Positions 15,838-23,871 of a DNA stretch of 35,087 nucleotides are shown here, piece after piece (position 1 is the first letter of the stretch; each line of letters starts with the position of its first letter). The DNA is taken from contig JACPPR010000061.1 of NCBI GenBank assembly GCA_016190895.1, positions 1 through 35,087 of the forward strand, given 5' to 3'. A model generated the notes under the pieces. The model was not told where the DNA came from and did not search any database. It saw only the letters and a list, made by a program, of their open reading frames with translations. This DNA comes from Chloroflexota bacterium. Its GTDB lineage: Bacteria; Chloroflexota; Dehalococcoidia; Dehalococcoidales; UBA2162. The translations under genes were made by a program, and so were the position numbers.

Positions 15838-17073
15838 TTGGAGGACGAGCCTCCAAGTACGGCTGCCACCAACAGACGCAGGTTGTTCGGAAACATACCG
15901 GATAGTACCTGGAACGACTGGAAGTGGCACTTTAGAAACAGAATCACCACGGTTGAACAGTTAAACGAGTTCATCCCTCTATCGACTGAAGAGCAGGCGC
16001 AACTCAGATGGGTAACCATGCGTTACCCCCTCTCAATAACCCCTCACTATCTCTCGCTTATCGACCCGTGTGACCCTGATGACCCCATCAGAAAGCAGGC
16101 CGTGCCGTCTATTCTTGAACTATCGATGGGCAAAATGGGCATCGAAGACCCGTTAGCGGAGAAAGAAGATTCGGCAGTCCCCGGCCTTGTGCACCGTTAT
16201 TCCGATAGGGCTTTAATGGTGCTTACCGATATCTGTCCTATGCTCTGCCGTCACTGTACGCGTAAGAGGGAATGGCGGCATGGCGGCTGGGTGCGCACCG
16301 ATGATGAAATCGAGGCGATGCTGGACTATTTGCGCCGGCACAAGGAAGTAAGGGACGTCATCCTCTCGGGTGGTGACCCCCTGACCCTGTCTACCCAGCA
16401 CCTGGAGAGTATCATCGTCCGGGTGAGAGCCATCGAGCACGTCGAGATTATCCGTATCGGTACTCGCTTCCCTGTGGTGCTGCCCCAGCGTATCGATGAT
16501 GAGCTGTGCAACATGCTCTCAAAACACGGGCCAATCTGGCTGAACACTCACTTTAACCACCCGCGGGAGTTAACTCCCGAATCGGCCAGGGCTATCGACC
16601 GCCTGCTACGGGCCGGCGTGCCGGTCAATAACCAGTCGGTGCTGCTGCGTGGCGTTAACGATTCGCTGGAAACCCAGTTGCGGCTCTGTCAGGGTCTACT
16701 CAAGATAAAGGCGCGTCCTTACTACCTCTTTCAGTGTGATGAGGTGCAGGGTACGGAACACTTGCGGACTCCTGTCGAGGTCGGCATCAGGATAATGGAG
16801 GGTATGCGCGGGCATACCTCCGGGTTCGCCATACCTAATTTTGTGGTCGACCTTTCTCATGGCGGCGGCAAAGTCCCTCTCCAGCCGAACTACATTGTCT
16901 CGCAAACTGAGGAAGAGTTGGTACTGAAAAACTACCAGGGACGCAAGTTCCGCTACCGCAACCCCAATAACAGAAAAGCTACCAGACAAATGCCTGTAGA
17001 GAGCCTGCTGTCTGCGGCCAAAAAACAGTATCAAACAAAAGGAGCGGTGGATGCGGATAGGGTTGTCGTGTGA
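15838..17073 (+). CDS. kamA: KamA-family radical SAM protein, predicted lysine 2,3-aminomutase (start uncertain; frame open upstream to at least 15751)
   Basis: CPMLCRHCTRKREW (CxxxCxxC), LSGGDPLTL, HFNHPRELTPE, CDEVQGTEHLRTPV, GHTSGFAIPNFVVDLSHGGGKVPLQPNYIV. Confidence 0.9.
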   Translation: MEDEPPSTAATNRRRLFGNIPDSTWNDWKWHFRNRITTVEQLNEFIPLSTEEQAQLRWVTMRYPLSITPHYLSLIDPCDPDDPIRKQAVPSILELSMGKMGIEDPLAEKEDSAVPGLVHRYSDRALMVLTDICPMLCRHCTRKREWRHGGWVRTDDEIEAMLDYLRRHKEVRDVILSGGDPLTLSTQHLESIIVRVRAIEHVEIIRIGTRFPVVLPQRIDDELCNMLSKHGPIWLNTHFNHPRELTPESARAIDRLLRAGVPVNNQSVLLRGVNDSLETQLRLCQGLLKIKARPYYLFQCDEVQGTEHLRTPVEVGIRIMEGMRGHTSGFAIPNFVVDLSHGGGKVPLQPNYIVSQTEEELVLKNYQGRKFRYRNPNNRKATRQMPVESLLSAAKKQYQTKGAVDADRVVV

Positions 17074-18055
17074 CCTGAAGGAAGCCGTGACGCTTGAGCC
17101 GGGTAGTCCGGAGGACGCTGCCGAGGAATACGACTCCTCGACGACAATAGAGATTATTGTCGCGGCTCTGGAAGCTAAAGGGCACTCGGTTGTCGTGCTC
17201 GGCGGCGGTCGCGAGTTTCTTGATAACATCCGCCGCGAGAAGGTGGACATCGTCTTCAATATCGCCGAGGGCAGGGGCTCCTACCGCTCGCGGGAAGCCC
17301 AGGTGCCAGCCGTCCTTGAAATGCTGGACATACCCTATACCGGCTCCGACCCCCAGTGTTTGGCGATTTGTCTGGACAAACCTCTCACCAAGAAGCTGGC
17401 GGCCGGTTTTGGCGTGAGCACGCCCGAATGGCTGACCGTAAACAACAAGCAAGAACTGCTTCAAGCCGGCTGGGAAGGGATGCCTTTTCCGGCGATTATC
17501 AAGCCGGCCTACGAAGGTTCGAGCAAGGGCATCCGTCTCACCTCCCTGGCGCACGATATGAAGCAGGCGCAGCGAGAAGTCGGCCGCGTCCTCGATTTGT
17601 ACCGTCAGCCTGTAATGGTCGAACAGTTTATCGATGGCGATGAAGTGACTGTGGGCATGGTCGGCAACTCACCGCCTGAGATAATCGGTATGATGCGGAT
17701 TATTCCCAGAAAAAAAGAGAGCCACTTCATTTACTCTCTGGAGGTAAAGCGCGATTACGTTAACCTGGTCGATTATGAATGTCCCGCCCGGCTGAGCCAA
17801 AACGTACTGGATAAGATGGCGGCTGCCAGCCTCAAGGTTTTCCAGGGGTTGGGCTGCCGGGATTTCGCCCGACTGGATTTCCGGATTAGCCCGGATGGTG
17901 TGCCCTACTTTCTGGAAGTGAATCCATTGCCTGGACTGGGGACTTATAGCGATCTGGTTATCATGGCGATAAAAATGGGCTGGACCCACGAAAAGCTGGT
18001 TGGCGCTGTGTTCGATGCTGCGCTTGAGAGGTGCCCCCAGTGTTTAGTCGAGTAA
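17051..18055 (+). CDS. D-Ala-D-Ala-ligase-like ATP-grasp protein 1
   Basis: 334 aa; DIVFNIAEG..YRSREAQVPAVLEMLDIPYTGSDP, PAIIKPAYEGSSKGI, VEQFIDGDEVTVGM, FARLDFRISPDGVPYFLEVNPLPGLG. Overlaps kamA by 23 nt. Confidence 0.9.
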   Translation: MRIGLSCDLKEAVTLEPGSPEDAAEEYDSSTTIEIIVAALEAKGHSVVVLGGGREFLDNIRREKVDIVFNIAEGRGSYRSREAQVPAVLEMLDIPYTGSDPQCLAICLDKPLTKKLAAGFGVSTPEWLTVNNKQELLQAGWEGMPFPAIIKPAYEGSSKGIRLTSLAHDMKQAQREVGRVLDLYRQPVMVEQFIDGDEVTVGMVGNSPPEIIGMMRIIPRKKESHFIYSLEVKRDYVNLVDYECPARLSQNVLDKMAAASLKVFQGLGCRDFARLDFRISPDGVPYFLEVNPLPGLGTYSDLVIMAIKMGWTHEKLVGAVFDAALERCPQCLVE

Positions 18056-19128
18056 CTCTGGTCTATAATGCACCGGAACCCTCTCGCTATGATACCACCG
18101 GCGAGGTGAAGGCGGTGCTGGGCGTTCTCGATGCCGTTCAGGCGGTGGAGCAATCGCTGCTTGAGCTTGGCTACTCGGTCACACTGCTCCCGCTGTCACT
18201 GCCTCTCGAAGAAGCCCGGGAAAAGCTGAAGGCTCTGGATACCGACCTGGTCTTTAACCTTTTTGAGGGCTTTTGTGGCTTTCCTGAAACTGAGGCCCTG
18301 GTGCCCGAGACGCTTTCGGAACTGGGGATACCATTTACAGGTTGCCAGGGAGGGATGATAAGATTATCCCTGAATAAAGCCGGGGTCAAGGTGTTCCTGA
18401 AAGCTGCCGATATACCGTCACCGGATGCCCAGGTGCTTACTCCTCAAACAGTGGATGCCTTCCAACTGGACTATCCTTGTATTGTGAAGCCTTGCGGCGA
18501 GGATGCCAGCCACGGACTGACCGGAGAGAGCGTGGTGAATGATTTTGTCTCGCTGGAGAGACAGGTAAGAGTGGTAAGCGAGTCTTACGGGGGGAGCGCT
18601 CTGGTTGAGAAATTCATCGATGGGCGTGAGTTTAATGCTACGGTTATGGGTAAATCCGGTTACTCGGTGCTGCCAATCTCTGAAATCGTCTATTCTCTGC
18701 CTCCGGAGATGCCTCGAATCCTTACTTTTGCTGCCAAATGGGAGCCGGATAGCCCCTATTTTCATGCCACGAAGGCGGTCTGTCCGGCCAAAATCAAGCC
18801 GGCAGAGAAGGAACGCATTGCTGCTACGGCTCTGGCGGTCTTCCGGCTGCTCGGCTGCAAGAGCTATGCCAGAGTCGATATGCGCGTTGATAGGCAGGGG
18901 CGGATTAACGTTATCGAGGTAAATCCCAACCCAGATATCTCGCCAGGCACCGGTGCGGCGCGTCAGGCGGCCGCGGCCGGTATGACCTACACCGAGTTCG
19001 TCGGGAAGATTATCGAAATCGCTCTCGAGAAGGAATCAAATGGCACTGAACGCCCGGCCGATGCTAAAGAAGGACAAACCGGCCCTGATGCGGATTTTGA
19101 AGACTACCCCCGAGTTCAAGCCGTCTGA
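18031..19128 (+). CDS. D-Ala-D-Ala-ligase-like ATP-grasp protein 2
   Basis: 365 aa; DLVFNLFEGFCGFPETEALVPETLSELGIPFTGC, PCIVKPCGEDASHGL, VEKFIDGREFNATVMG, YARVDMRVDRQGRINVIEVNPNPDISPG. Overlaps the previous gene by 25 nt. Confidence 0.9.
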   Translation: MPPVFSRVTLVYNAPEPSRYDTTGEVKAVLGVLDAVQAVEQSLLELGYSVTLLPLSLPLEEAREKLKALDTDLVFNLFEGFCGFPETEALVPETLSELGIPFTGCQGGMIRLSLNKAGVKVFLKAADIPSPDAQVLTPQTVDAFQLDYPCIVKPCGEDASHGLTGESVVNDFVSLERQVRVVSESYGGSALVEKFIDGREFNATVMGKSGYSVLPISEIVYSLPPEMPRILTFAAKWEPDSPYFHATKAVCPAKIKPAEKERIAATALAVFRLLGCKSYARVDMRVDRQGRINVIEVNPNPDISPGTGAARQAAAAGMTYTEFVGKIIEIALEKESNGTERPADAKEGQTGPDADFEDYPRVQAV

Positions 19129-19528
19129 GGTAGTCGTCGCCGAAGAGCTTATCGATTCTTATCTGGATGACGCCGCCGCTTCAGGGTATTCCATCCTGAT
19201 TGCCGAATCCGACTCTGTCCTGACGGGTTACATTTGCTACGGGCAGACTCCGCTAACTGAAGGTACCTGGGACATCTACTGGATGGCAGTCGCCCAAGAA
19301 AAGCGCGGGCAGGGCATCGGCGGCACCCTTCTGAAGAAGGCCGAGGAAAAGATAGAAGAGGCAGGGGGCAGGCTGGCTTTTATCGAGACATCATCTCTTC
19401 CGTCATATGAGAACACCCGGCGATTCTACCTAGGGCAAGGCTACGAAACACTCGTCCTTATTCCTGACTTTTATTCTCCCGGTGACGGTAAGCTCATCAT
19501 GCAGAAGCGGCTGAGACCGGATTCGTAG
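19040..19528 (+). CDS. GNAT-family N-acetyltransferase
   Basis: 162 aa; YWMAVAQEKRGQGIGGTLLKKAEEKI..LAFIETSSLPSYENTRRFYLGQGYE. Overlaps the previous gene by 89 nt. Confidence 0.9.
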   Translation: MALNARPMLKKDKPALMRILKTTPEFKPSEVVVAEELIDSYLDDAAASGYSILIAESDSVLTGYICYGQTPLTEGTWDIYWMAVAQEKRGQGIGGTLLKKAEEKIEEAGGRLAFIETSSLPSYENTRRFYLGQGYETLVLIPDFYSPGDGKLIMQKRLRPDS

Positions 19529-19729
19529 GGCGAAAAGCCTAAATGACAAAATGCTATGTCCAAAATCCCCCTAATCCCCCTTTGATAAAGGGGGATGCTC
19601 GGGCACACTTCTCAAAAATGGACACGCAATAATAGTGAAGAAGCGTCGTAGACATCTCCCTTTGTAAAAGGGAGAAAGAGAGGGATTTAACTCTTAGCAT
19701 TTGGGATTTGGATTTAAGGAAAAGAGACC

Positions 19730-20332
19730 ATGGCGAAGATTCTACAAGACTTTTTGCTGACTTTCATCCCCCTGCTCATCGTCATCGATGCGCTGGGTAA
19801 TTTGCCTTTTGTCATCTCGATAACTGAGGGTATGGGCAAGCCCGAGCGGCGCAGGATGGTGAACATCGCCGTGGTTACGGCCACTATCGTCGGGCTGGTC
19901 TTTCTTCTTTTCGGCCAGCTCATTCTGAGGGTGCTCGATATTTCTGTGGGCGCCTTTGCCATTGCCGGCGGGATAGTCCTCCTGGTGCTCTCCATCAAGT
20001 ATATGCAGACCGGTCATTCGGTCGATGCTACCAAAGAGGAAATGGTGGCCGTAGTGCCTATCGGCACCCCCCTGGTGGTCGGGCCAGCCACCATTACCAC
20101 GCTGCTGCTGCTGGCCTCCCAGTTCCCGATGTGGTTGGTGCTGATATCCTTCATCCTGAATATGCTGCTTACCTGGGTAACCTTCTTGTTCAGCGATGTT
20201 TTCCTCCGTGTTCTGGGTGCTGGCGGGCTTCGGGCAAGCTCCAAGGTTTTCAGCCTGCTGCTGGCGGCCATCGCCGTCAGCATGATTCTCAGGGGCTTCG
20301 ATTTGGTGGGCATATTCAATATTAATGGGTAG
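19730..20332 (+). CDS. MarC-family integral membrane protein
   Basis: 200 aa; FIPLLIVIDALGNLPFVISITEGM, VVPIGTPLVVGPATITTLLLLA, multiple TM segments. Confidence 0.88.
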   Translation: MAKILQDFLLTFIPLLIVIDALGNLPFVISITEGMGKPERRRMVNIAVVTATIVGLVFLLFGQLILRVLDISVGAFAIAGGIVLLVLSIKYMQTGHSVDATKEEMVAVVPIGTPLVVGPATITTLLLLASQFPMWLVLISFILNMLLTWVTFLFSDVFLRVLGAGGLRASSKVFSLLLAAIAVSMILRGFDLVGIFNING

Positions 20333-20470
20333 AACTCCACGTCGCCATTCCGGCGAAAGCCGGAATCCAGGTCGGACACGTTCACATTCTGGATACCGAC
20401 TGGAGCTTACCCGGTACCACGATACGGGGTCGGTATGATTACATATGTTGGTTGAATACAGGAGAGGGAA

Positions 20471-20800
20471 TTGCCCTATAATCTTGACTTGGAAGACAGG
20501 ATAGACCGCCTGGCGAGCCGGTTCGGGGAATTGACCAAGAAGAAGATGTTCGGCGGGGTCGGCTACATGCTCGGCGGCAATATGTGCTTCGGTATACACA
20601 AAGATTACCTTGTGCTCCGGACTTCGCCGGAGCAGGCTGAAAAACTGCTTAAGAAAGAGTATTTTGAACCCTTCGATATTACAGGCCGGCCGATGAAGGG
20701 CTGGCTGATGGTCTCACCGGATGCCGCCGAAACCGATGAGCAGCTTCTGGACTTATTGAAGCTCGGCGCCGACTACGCCAGGACGCTGCCAAAAAGGTAG
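20471..20800 (+). CDS. TfoX N-terminal domain protein
   Basis: 109 aa; KKMFGGVGYMLGGNMCFGIHKDYLVLRTSPEQAEKLL..RPMKGWLMV. TTG start. Confidence 0.87.
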   Translation: MPYNLDLEDRIDRLASRFGELTKKKMFGGVGYMLGGNMCFGIHKDYLVLRTSPEQAEKLLKKEYFEPFDITGRPMKGWLMVSPDAAETDEQLLDLLKLGADYARTLPKR

Positions 20801-20825
20801 AGACACGGCATGCCGTGTCTCTACC
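20796..20825. repeat. Perfect 30-bp palindrome
   Basis: GGTAGAGACACGGCA/TGCCGTGTCTCTACC at the 3' end of the TfoX-N gene. Confidence 0.85.
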
Positions 20826-20866
20826 TCCTCTCCCCTTGCGAGAGAGGATTAAGGGGACATAAAACC

Positions 20867-20894
20867 GTAGGGGCGACCGGCCGGTCGCCCCTAC
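20867..20894. repeat. Perfect 28-bp palindrome
   Basis: GTAGGGGCGACCGG/CCGGTCGCCCCTAC. Confidence 0.85.
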
Positions 20895-20923
20895 TACATT
20901 ATTTCACAGTACGGTGCGAGAAT

Positions 20924-21889
20924 CTACACTGTCAGCGTAGACAGATGTTTTATCCTCTTCAGCATGTTGGGGTGGGTGGTGAAGGCTTCCATCATTCTGT
21001 CGGCGAAACCGAGGCGCACCTGCTTCTGTCGAAGGTCGGCAAGCTCATTGGCGCTGATGGTGCCGCTCATATCCCAGTCAAGCTGGGATAGCTCCCTGAC
21101 CTCATACCAGGCGCGGGCGGGGTCGTTGACAAAGAATGCTCTGGCAGATTCCGCCTGCTTCAGTTCCCGGCTGTCCTTAAAGCGAGCGTTGCCGTATGCC
21201 AGCCTGTACAGAGCGGTGGCCATGTGATGAGGCTCGTTTCCCAGTTTGACACTGCCCAGGTCGGCGTAATATTCGCGGATTCTGGAGCCGTACAGTACGA
21301 GCAGGTTGGTGACAAAATAGAGGATGAAGGCGCCAAAGCCAATCAGGGCCGCGTAGCCGCCTCCCTCCTTATTACGGTTACCGGAGCCGCTCCACATCAT
21401 ACTCCAGGCGAGCCAATAGAGTATCATCGGGATGGCGGAAAGCAGGGTTATCACGGCCATATCGCGGTGTTTGATGTGGGACATTTCATGCCCGATAACG
21501 GCTTTCAGTTCGTCCCGGCTCAATATGTTCAGGATGCCCTGGGTGACGCAGATGCGCCCATCCCGGGCCGAGCGGCCGAAGGCGAAGGCGTTGGGGATAT
21601 TCATCTGGGAGATGCCGACTTTGGGTTTGGGCAGGCCGGCCTTTTCGGCAAGCTCGGCAACCATCCGGTGCAGTTCCGGCGCTTCTTTTTCCGAAACCCA
21701 TTTTATCCTCATCGTCCAGCCGACCAGGGCGGGACTGATAAGGTACTGCAAGCCCAGGACTACGAAGGCCATGATGAGATAAGACACGGCGCTGCCGACT
21801 CCCATCAGGTTCCCGACAGCCACCATCACGCCGTAAAGAATGCCGAAGAGAACGGCGACTAACAAAAACATTCTGGTTTGAAGCCACAT
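20924..21889 (-). CDS. htpX: HtpX-type M48 zinc metalloprotease
   Basis: 321 aa; AVIGHEMSHIKHRDMAV (HExxH), N-terminal TM segments, PNAFAFGRSARDGRICVTQGIL, THPNMLKRIKHL. Confidence 0.93.
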   Translation of the reverse strand: MWLQTRMFLLVAVLFGILYGVMVAVGNLMGVGSAVSYLIMAFVVLGLQYLISPALVGWTMRIKWVSEKEAPELHRMVAELAEKAGLPKPKVGISQMNIPNAFAFGRSARDGRICVTQGILNILSRDELKAVIGHEMSHIKHRDMAVITLLSAIPMILYWLAWSMMWSGSGNRNKEGGGYAALIGFGAFILYFVTNLLVLYGSRIREYYADLGSVKLGNEPHHMATALYRLAYGNARFKDSRELKQAESARAFFVNDPARAWYEVRELSQLDWDMSGTISANELADLRQKQVRLGFADRMMEAFTTHPNMLKRIKHLSTLTV

Positions 21890-21980
21890 ATGATTCCTAT
21901 TTCCTCCTAATCAGGGACAGTCTATATTTTGCTCCATATTTATGATACAACAAGACTGGGCGCGAGACAACAATCGGAAA

Positions 21981-22110
21981 GTTCAAATGCCAAAGCTCAA
22001 AGTTCAAATAAATGGAAAAAATGCCAAAGTCCAAATTACAAAAAGATTTGGCATTAAAGCATTTAGATTTGAGTTGGCATTTGGATTTTGTAATTTGGAT
22101 TTTTGCCCTG
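21981..22110. repeat. AT-rich imperfect inverted-repeat (MITE-like) element
   Basis: Opposed arms, e.g. gccaaagtccaaattacaaaa versus ttttgtaatttggatttttgc; no convincing coding content. Confidence 0.6.
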
Positions 22111-22199
22111 TTGACCTTTGTTTGTTATTTAGTATAGAATACGCAGCATACAGGTTGAGACTGTATATAAGAGAAAATCGGCATTAAGGAGGGACCACA

Positions 22200-22823
22200 A
22201 TGGCTGGAGAGCTAACCAAGGCAGTCGCTGACCTACAGGAAGAAAAAGCTGTCAAGATGATTAATGACAGGCTGGCTACGGGTGAAGATGCTAACAAGCT
22301 ATTTAACGAAAGCCGGGAAGGGATGGAGCTAGTCGGCGAGCGGTTCGGCAAAGGAGAGTATTTTCTCCCGGAACTGGTCTATTCAGCGGAAATCTTCAAG
22401 CAGATAGCCGAGATTCTCAAACCAAAGCTGAAAACGGAGACGAAGGCGGGAAAGGCCGGCAAGGTTATCGTCGGCACTGTCGCCGGTGATATCCACGATA
22501 TCGGCAAAGACATCGTCGTCTTTATGCTCGATATGAACGGCTTTGAAGTCTACGACCTTGGCGTCGATGTTCCCCCTCAGAAATTCATCGATAAGATAAA
22601 AGAGACCGACGCCTCCATCGTCGCCCTGAGCGGATTCCTGACGCTGGCTTTCGACTCGATGAAACAGACGGTCGATGCCATCAAAGCGGCCGGCCTGCGC
22701 AACAAAGTGAAGATAATGGTTGGCGGCGGGCAAATCGATGATGAAATCCGCAAATTCTCCGGCGCTGACGCCTATGGCAAGGATGCTATGGCTGGCGTAA
22801 GTATCGCCAAAGGGTGGGCTTAG
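22200..22823 (+). CDS. Corrinoid (B12-binding) methyltransferase-type protein
   Basis: 207 aa; B12-binding cap region plus DIHDIGKDIVVFMLDMNGFEVYDLGVDVPPQKF (DxHxxG) and VGGGQIDDEI. Confidence 0.93.
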   Translation: MAGELTKAVADLQEEKAVKMINDRLATGEDANKLFNESREGMELVGERFGKGEYFLPELVYSAEIFKQIAEILKPKLKTETKAGKAGKVIVGTVAGDIHDIGKDIVVFMLDMNGFEVYDLGVDVPPQKFIDKIKETDASIVALSGFLTLAFDSMKQTVDAIKAAGLRNKVKIMVGGGQIDDEIRKFSGADAYGKDAMAGVSIAKGWA

Positions 22824-22831
22824 GGCAGTAG

Positions 22832-23239
22832 ATGGCGAAAGCCTACAGCGAACTGGAAGCCGGGTATGAATTTCCGCCCGGCAACTATAAGCTTGACGCT
22901 GCCCGGGTATCCCTTTTCCTTGGAGCCGTTGGAGACGCCAGCTACCCGTATCTGGATAACAGGCTTGTCCCGCCGATGGCAGTAGCCGCCCTGGCTATGG
23001 CGGCGCTCTCTAACACTGTCAGTCTGCCTGCGGGAGCTGTGCATGTCTCCCAGGAGCTTGGCTTTGTAGAAGCTGTACGCCCGGACGAAAACCTGACCAG
23101 TTATGCCAGGCTCAGCCGGACGCAAAAGCGGGGCAAACTCCACGTTATTGCCATCGACTTCGATGTCCGCAGCCAGGCCGGTAAAACCGTGCTGACCGGC
23201 AAAACCAGCTTCATTCTGCCCCAGGACGAAGAGCAGTAA
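22832..23239 (+). CDS. MaoC_N / FAS1-DH-like dehydratase subunit
   Basis: 135 aa; HadA-like fold features (VHVSQELGFVEAVRPDENLTSYARLS); stop/start overlap with the next gene. Confidence 0.75.
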   Translation: MAKAYSELEAGYEFPPGNYKLDAARVSLFLGAVGDASYPYLDNRLVPPMAVAALAMAALSNTVSLPAGAVHVSQELGFVEAVRPDENLTSYARLSRTQKRGKLHVIAIDFDVRSQAGKTVLTGKTSFILPQDEEQ

Positions 23240-23664
23240 TGGCAAGCCAACTGGTCGAGCTGCAAGAGGGCGGGCGGCTGCCTGAGATAACCAAGACTGT
23301 TATTCAGGAGAATATCAACCGCTACGCCGAAGCCAGCCGGGATTTTAACCCTATTCACATCGATGAAGAGTTCGCCAGGAAAACCCAGCACGGCGGCACT
23401 ATCGCTCACGGTATGCTCGTTCTGGCTTATGTTTCCGAGATGATGACGGCCGCCTTCGGCAGGAACTGGCTCACCAGCGGCAAGCTCGATGTCAGGTTCA
23501 AGGCCGCCGCTCACCCGGGCGAGACTATTACCGTAAGCGGCCAAATAACTAAACTTTCCAAAAGCGGGGGCCAAACTGCCGTCACTTGCTCCATCCTGTG
23601 CCGCAACCAGAAGAACGAGCCTGTTATCACCGGAGAAGCCACCCTAGTTGTTCCGGAAGTCTAG
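23239..23664 (+). CDS. MaoC-like dehydratase
   Basis: 141 aa; YAEASRDFNPIHIDEEFARKTQHGGTIAHGMLVLAYVSEMM hydratase-2 motif. Confidence 0.92.
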   Translation: MASQLVELQEGGRLPEITKTVIQENINRYAEASRDFNPIHIDEEFARKTQHGGTIAHGMLVLAYVSEMMTAAFGRNWLTSGKLDVRFKAAAHPGETITVSGQITKLSKSGGQTAVTCSILCRNQKNEPVITGEATLVVPEV

Positions 23665-23871
23665 CATTTGCTTTTGATATGGGTGGCACAGGCGTCAGCC
23701 TGTGCGATTATAAGGCTACTGGTTACATCGACGGCAAAACTCGGTTTCAGGTTCGTATTTGACAAACTGGTAGAGCTTACTATATTTTAATTTTAGAAGC
23801 ATTATTTTCCAGTTGAGGTAATAGCGAATAAGGCTTGTCAAAATTAAGGAAGAAGGGTATAGGAGGTAAGG

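Noticed and set aside
19560-19700. Structured RNA upstream of marC
   Set aside because: Hairpins tccccctttgataaaggggga and ctccctttgtaaaagggag look like widespread environmental-genome repeats rather than a specific riboregulator.
19742-20599. 285-aa minus-strand ORF
   Set aside because: Antisense to MarC and the start of the TfoX-N gene; His/Gln/Glu-rich translation typical of a reverse-complement membrane protein.
21942-22187. 81-aa plus-strand ORF
   Set aside because: Translation of the AT-rich inverted-repeat element; no coding signature.
21900-22199. Cobalamin riboswitch upstream of the corrinoid protein
   Set aside because: I could not find a B12-box-like GCCACTG core or a supporting fold; the leader is dominated by the repeat element. 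A covariance search would be needed to exclude it formally.
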